A program made the position numbers and the translations under genes. Under the pieces are notes generated by a model that searched no databases, had not been told where the DNA came from, and was given only the letters and a program-made list of their open reading frames with translations. A stretch of DNA of 64,000 bases from an uncultured SAR116 cluster alpha proteobacterium (GTDB lineage: Bacteria; Pseudomonadota; Alphaproteobacteria; Puniceispirillales; Marisalimonadaceae): assembly GCA_902517275.1 (NCBI GenBank), contig CABYBQ010000001.1, forward strand, positions 24,224 to 88,223. Direction: 5' to 3'. This document shows, one piece after another, positions 59,723 to 64,000 of this stretch (position 1 is its first letter; every line of letters begins with the position of its first letter).

Positions 59723-60400
59723 ATGAAAAAGCTAATTTTTCTTATATTTATTTTAATTTTAGTTTTCTCAATTTCATATTTTTATCTTCAAGAAATTTTG
59801 AATTTAGATAGTTTAAAACAAAATATTAAGTGGTTGATAATATGGGCTAACGAAGAGTTTTTATTATCTAGATTAGTTTTTTTCATTTCTTATATTATTT
59901 TTGCAGGCTTATCCTTTCCATTATTACCTAGTGTATTAACTATTGCTGCTGGGGCTTTATTTGGTGTTTTGGAAGGTGTGATAATAGTATCCTTTGCTTC
60001 AACAATTGGAGCTTGTTTGTGTTTCTTAATATCTAGATATTTCTTGTCTGATTTCGTTAATGACAAATTTTTAAAAAAAAAATCTGTAATAATAAAAAAA
60101 TTTAATGAAGACTGTTCATTGTATCTATTAAGTTTAAGGTTAATTCCAACTATTTCATTTATATTAATTAACTTAGTAATGGGTGTCTTGCCCATTAGCC
60201 TTAAAAAATTTTATTATATAAGCCAATTAGGTATGTTGCCAGCCACAATAGTTTATGTGAATGCAGGTTCAGAAATATCAAAGGTAAATAATATGCATGA
60301 TATTATGTCTTTTTCACTCTTACTGAGCTTTACTCTAATAGCTGTATTTCCTTTTTTGACAAAATGGTTAATGAATTATTTTAATACGAGAAAAAAATAA
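59723..60400 (+). CDS. TVP38/TMEM64 (SNARE-associated/DedA-like) membrane protein
   Basis: LPSVLTIAAGALFGVLEGVIIVSFASTIGACLCFLISRYF, LRLIPTISFILINLVMGVLPISLKKFYYISQLGMLPATIVYVNAGSEI. Confidence 0.9.
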   Translation: MKKLIFLIFILILVFSISYFYLQEILNLDSLKQNIKWLIIWANEEFLLSRLVFFISYIIFAGLSFPLLPSVLTIAAGALFGVLEGVIIVSFASTIGACLCFLISRYFLSDFVNDKFLKKKSVIIKKFNEDCSLYLLSLRLIPTISFILINLVMGVLPISLKKFYYISQLGMLPATIVYVNAGSEISKVNNMHDIMSFSLLLSFTLIAVFPFLTKWLMNYFNTRKK

Positions 60401-60404
60401 AATA

Positions 60405-62345
60405 TTAAATATTCTTTCTGTTTTCCACTAAGTTTTCTACAACTAATGGGTCAGCTAAAGTAGATACATCACCAAGTTCGTCATGCTCGTTTGCCGCAAT
60501 TTTTCTCAAAATACGCCTCATTATTTTGCCAGATCTTGTTTTAGGAAGCCCTGGTGCAAATTGAATTAAGTCAGGAGTAGCAATAGGTCCTATCTCCTTT
60601 CTAACCCACTTTTTAAGTTCTAATAACAATTCCTCTGAGCTTTCAACATTAATGTTTACTGTAACATACGCGTAGATACCTTGACCTTTAATATCGTGCG
60701 GGTAGCCAACTACTGCAGCTTCCGCAACATCAGAATGAGCAACAAGTGCAGATTCAACTTCTGCTGTTCCCATTCTATGGCCAGACACATTAATCACGTC
60801 ATCAACTCTTCCAGTAATCCAAAAATATCCATCTTTGTCTCTTCTACAACCATCTCCAGAGAAGTATCTTCCAGGAAAAGTCGAAAAATATGTGTCAATA
60901 AAACGTTGATGGTCACCATATACTGTTCTCATTTGTCCTGGCCAAGACATATTTATACATAAGTTGCCTTCAGCAGCTCCTTCTAACTCATTATTTTCAG
61001 CATCGACAAGAACTGGGAAAATACCAAAAAAAGGTTTAGTAGCAGAGCCAGGTTTTGTTGGAGTTGCGCCAGGTAAAGGTGTTATCAATATTCCGCCAGT
61101 TTCAGTTTGCCACCAAGTATCAACTATCGGGCATTTATTATTTCCAACAACATTATTGTACCAATTCCATGCCTCTGGATTAATCGGTTCACCAACACTA
61201 CCTAATATCCTTAAGCTGTTTCGTTTTGTTTTCTTAACTGGATCATCTCCTTCAGCCATCAATGCTCTTATTGCTGTTGGCGCAGTATAAAAAATATTTA
61301 CTTGGTGTTTATCAACAATTTCCCAAAATCGACTTACAGTTGGATAATTAGGAACACCTTCAAACATAAGAGTTGTGGCACCATTAGAAAGTGGTCCGTA
61401 GACTATATAAGAATGACCTGTAACCCAGCCAACATCAGCAGTACACCAATAAATTTCGTTTTCCTGATAATCAAAAACATAATGATGTGTCATAGAAGCA
61501 TAAACCATATAACCACCAGTAGAATGAAGAACTCCTTTTGGTTTACCAGTAGATCCAGAGGTATATAAAATGAACATTGGGTCTTCAGCACTCATTTCAG
61601 CTGGAGGACAATCAGGAGAGGCCTTTTCCATTTCTTTGTGATACCAAATATCTTGTCCTTCAATCCAATTAATTTCTGATCCTGTTCTTTTAACAACAAT
61701 TGTAGTTTTACACATTTTTGCCTTAGATATAGCCTCATCAGTATTGGACTTGAGAGGTATTACTTTGCCACCCCGTATACCTTTGTCAGCGGTTATAATA
61801 ATTGAAGAATTACAATCTTCTATTCTTCCAGCAAGTGCATCTGGAGAAAATCCACCAAAAACTACAGAGTGAATTGCTCCAATTCTAGTACAAGCTAACA
61901 TTGCAATTGTTGCTTCAGGAATCATAGGCATATAAATAGTTATACGATCTCCTTTTTTGGCGCCAGCATCCTTTAAGACATTAGAAAATTTACAAACATC
62001 TGTGTAGAGGTCATTGTAACTTATATGTTTAGATTCGTTTGGATTATCACCCTCCCAAATAATTGCAGTATTTTTACCTTTTGTTTTCAGGTGTCTATCT
62101 AAGCAGTTAAAACTTGCATTTAGAGTCCCATCTTCATACCAATTAATGTGAAGATTTTCTTTTTTATATGATACATCCTTAACTTTTGTATACGGCTTTA
62201 TCCAATCAATCCGCTGACCATGTTCTTTCCAAAACTCTTCTGGAGAGTTAATAGATTCACTATACATTTTTTCATAAATTTTTTCATTGGCATGGGAGTT
62301 TTTAACAATGTCTAATGCTGGTTTATATAAATCTTTATCTGTCAT
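60405..62345 (-). CDS. acs: acetyl-CoA synthetase
   Basis: [57 protein letters not shown]. Confidence 0.97.
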   Translation of the reverse strand: MTDKDLYKPALDIVKNSHANEKIYEKMYSESINSPEEFWKEHGQRIDWIKPYTKVKDVSYKKENLHINWYEDGTLNASFNCLDRHLKTKGKNTAIIWEGDNPNESKHISYNDLYTDVCKFSNVLKDAGAKKGDRITIYMPMIPEATIAMLACTRIGAIHSVVFGGFSPDALAGRIEDCNSSIIITADKGIRGGKVIPLKSNTDEAISKAKMCKTTIVVKRTGSEINWIEGQDIWYHKEMEKASPDCPPAEMSAEDPMFILYTSGSTGKPKGVLHSTGGYMVYASMTHHYVFDYQENEIYWCTADVGWVTGHSYIVYGPLSNGATTLMFEGVPNYPTVSRFWEIVDKHQVNIFYTAPTAIRALMAEGDDPVKKTKRNSLRILGSVGEPINPEAWNWYNNVVGNNKCPIVDTWWQTETGGILITPLPGATPTKPGSATKPFFGIFPVLVDAENNELEGAAEGNLCINMSWPGQMRTVYGDHQRFIDTYFSTFPGRYFSGDGCRRDKDGYFWITGRVDDVINVSGHRMGTAEVESALVAHSDVAEAAVVGYPHDIKGQGIYAYVTVNINVESSEELLLELKKWVRKEIGPIATPDLIQFAPGLPKTRSGKIMRRILRKIAANEHDELGDVSTLADPLVVENLVENRKNI

Positions 62346-62360
62346 CTTCTACTCCACTTT

Positions 62361-62936
62361 TTATATATTATCTTCTAATATTAAATCTGCATTTTCAATA
62401 TCTTTTATATTTATTACTTTTCGAATTACTTCTAACGTAAATCCTTTTCTTGAGAGAGCCCCAAACCATTTTTCTCTTAGAGTGTACTCATTAGTTTCAT
62501 CTTTTATTTTTTCATTTTTATAATAAATACCTATATTTTTTTTCTTAATAAATTTTAAAGCAGCAATCATTTCTGCGTCTTCATGCCCTTCATCTACTAT
62601 GTCAATAGCAGATTGTATCACATCATTTGATAGTCCTTTTCCTTTTAATTTGGCGTAAATTAATCTTTGTGAATTGCCTTGTCGTCTCATTGAACGTACT
62701 TTAATTTCAGCAAAACGTTTATCATCAATAAATTTAGCAGAGATCATTTCTTTTTTAATTAAATCAATAAATTTAATTGATTCTGTTACACTTAAATCAT
62801 GTTGAAAATTAGATAATTTTCTCTTCATAGTATTTTCAAATTGATGAATTGAAACTTCATAACGTGCTAAATATGACATAGCTGAATTTCTTAATCTTTT
62901 AATAATTTTCTTTTCGTTACTCATTAAATGGATCAT
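62361..62936 (-). CDS. recX: RecX family regulatory protein
   Basis: AMSYLARYEVSIHQFENTMKRKL, FIDDKRFAEIKVRSMRRQGNSQRLIYAKLKGKGLS, RKGFTLEVIRKVI. Confidence 0.87.
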   Translation of the reverse strand: MIHLMSNEKKIIKRLRNSAMSYLARYEVSIHQFENTMKRKLSNFQHDLSVTESIKFIDLIKKEMISAKFIDDKRFAEIKVRSMRRQGNSQRLIYAKLKGKGLSNDVIQSAIDIVDEGHEDAEMIAALKFIKKKNIGIYYKNEKIKDETNEYTLREKWFGALSRKGFTLEVIRKVINIKDIENADLILEDNI

Positions 62937-63000
62937 TTATGTTTATTAAAGCTGACTAGTTATGACTATATATATATTATAAAAATTATAAATATTTAAG

Positions 63001-63825
63001 TTGAGGAGTAAAAGTTTGACAAAGACAAATTTTGACCTGGGAGTAAAACGTGAAATAGGAACAGTTAACTGGACTGGTTTGTTTACTCTTTATTTGAAAG
63101 AGGTAAAGCGATTCTCAAATGTTTTTTTACAAACTATTACTGCTCCAATGGTAACCACTTTACTTTTCGTAATTGTTTTTTCTATTGCCATTGACAGAAG
63201 TGCAGGATTTAAAGGAATTTCTTTTATTACATTCTTGGTTCCTGGTTTGATAATGATGAGTGTCTTACAAAATTCATTTGCAAATGTTTCCTCAGCATTT
63301 ATGACTGCAAAAGTTCAAGGCTCAATAGTAGATCTGTTAATGTCCCCATTGGGACCAATAGAAATATTAATTGCACATGCTATGGCTGGTGTGACAAGAG
63401 GTTTATGTGTTTTTATTGCGTCTTTCATTCTGCTCTGGGGATTGGGCATTTTAAATTTTCCTAATCATTTTATCTGGATGACATTATTTTTATTACAAGG
63501 AGCATTTTTTTTAGCAATAATAGGAATGTTAGCAGGTATCTGGGCACAAAAATTTGATCAGCTGGCTATTATTTCAAACTTTGTTATTCAACCATTAGCG
63601 TTTCTATCTGGAACTTTCTATTCTATTGAAAGACTTCCAGATTCTCTTAAAGTAGTAGCTTATTGTAATCCAATTTTCTATGCGATTGATGGATTAAGAT
63701 ATAGTTTTTTAGGATTGAGTGATGCTTCTCCTATTACAGGAAGTATCATTTTACTTTTTTGTAATTTAGGACTAAGTTGTTTTGCCTGGTATATACTCAA
63801 AACAGGCTACAGACTTCGTGCATAG
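63001..63825 (+). CDS. ABC-2 type transporter permease (start uncertain; no ATG at N-terminus, TTG at 63001/63016)
   Basis: VPGLIMMSVLQNSFANVSSAFMTAKVQGSIVDLLMSPLGPIEI, LSGTFYSIERLPDSLKVVAYCNPIFYAIDGLRY. Confidence 0.92.
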   Translation: MRSKSLTKTNFDLGVKREIGTVNWTGLFTLYLKEVKRFSNVFLQTITAPMVTTLLFVIVFSIAIDRSAGFKGISFITFLVPGLIMMSVLQNSFANVSSAFMTAKVQGSIVDLLMSPLGPIEILIAHAMAGVTRGLCVFIASFILLWGLGILNFPNHFIWMTLFLLQGAFFLAIIGMLAGIWAQKFDQLAIISNFVIQPLAFLSGTFYSIERLPDSLKVVAYCNPIFYAIDGLRYSFLGLSDASPITGSIILLFCNLGLSCFAWYILKTGYRLRA

Positions 63826-63843
63826 AATAATAATAATTTTTTT

Positions 63844-64000
63844 ATGGAAATTTTCAAAATGGACATAGTTCAAAAAATACCTGGTATTTTATCAAGTCAA
63901 GAACTTCTAGAATTAATTAATAAAAATATTATTATTAGTGATCACAAGATTGAAAAAGACATAATTCAACCAGCTTCCATTGATTTAAGGCTGGGAATAA
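63844..64000 (+). CDS. dcd: dCTP deaminase, N-terminal part (truncated by window end)
   Basis: MEIFKMDIVQKIPGILSSQELLELINKNIIISDHKIEKDIIQPASIDLRLGI; PASIDLRLG signature. Confidence 0.8.
   Translation, partial: MEIFKMDIVQKIPGILSSQELLELINKNIIISDHKIEKDIIQPASIDLRLGI

Noticed and set aside
60681-61568. Plus-strand ORFs antisense to acs
   Set aside because: Shadow ORFs over a highly conserved gene.
1-64000. CRISPR arrays, transposons, prophage or defence systems
   Set aside because: No regularly spaced repeats, transposase, integrase or phage/defence motifs seen in the sequence or ORF translations.

Overview
AT-rich, gene-dense chromosomal window. Gene content looks like a free-living, probably marine and streamlined, alphaproteobacterium: COQ9, a DUF1013/TrcR-type regulator, PntAB, TRAP and peptide ABC transporters, and several EamA exporters. 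Taxonomy is inferred from gene content only. I see no rRNA, CRISPR array, transposase, integrase or recognisable phage/defence island. The content is mostly housekeeping: gap(partial)-rpe-gph, pepF, an ABC1/UbiB kinase, pntAB, rpsU, metA, purEK, leuA, lepA, pyrE, acs, recX, dcd(partial) and two tRNAs. There are also accessory catabolic blocks: a molybdenum-cofactor block (moeA, mobA-mobB fusion, ModE-like HTH), a sugar-acid/TRAP block, and an N-acyl-amino-acid/peptide block. I did not find a clear new multi-gene system. The observations most worth checking are: (1) an unannotated leu-type attenuator/leader peptide upstream of leuA; (2) convergent gene ends that overlap or nearly touch at 12 of 13 junctions; (3) a CoA-transferase-like pair that appears to lack the catalytic Glu; (4) a TRAP small-permease gene with no standard start codon for its full N-terminus; (5) a frameshifted gene remnant beside tRNA-Arg; (6) a fluoroacetate/haloacetate-dehalogenase-like hydrolase retaining the diagnostic residues; (7) hairpins directly after both solute-binding-protein genes.
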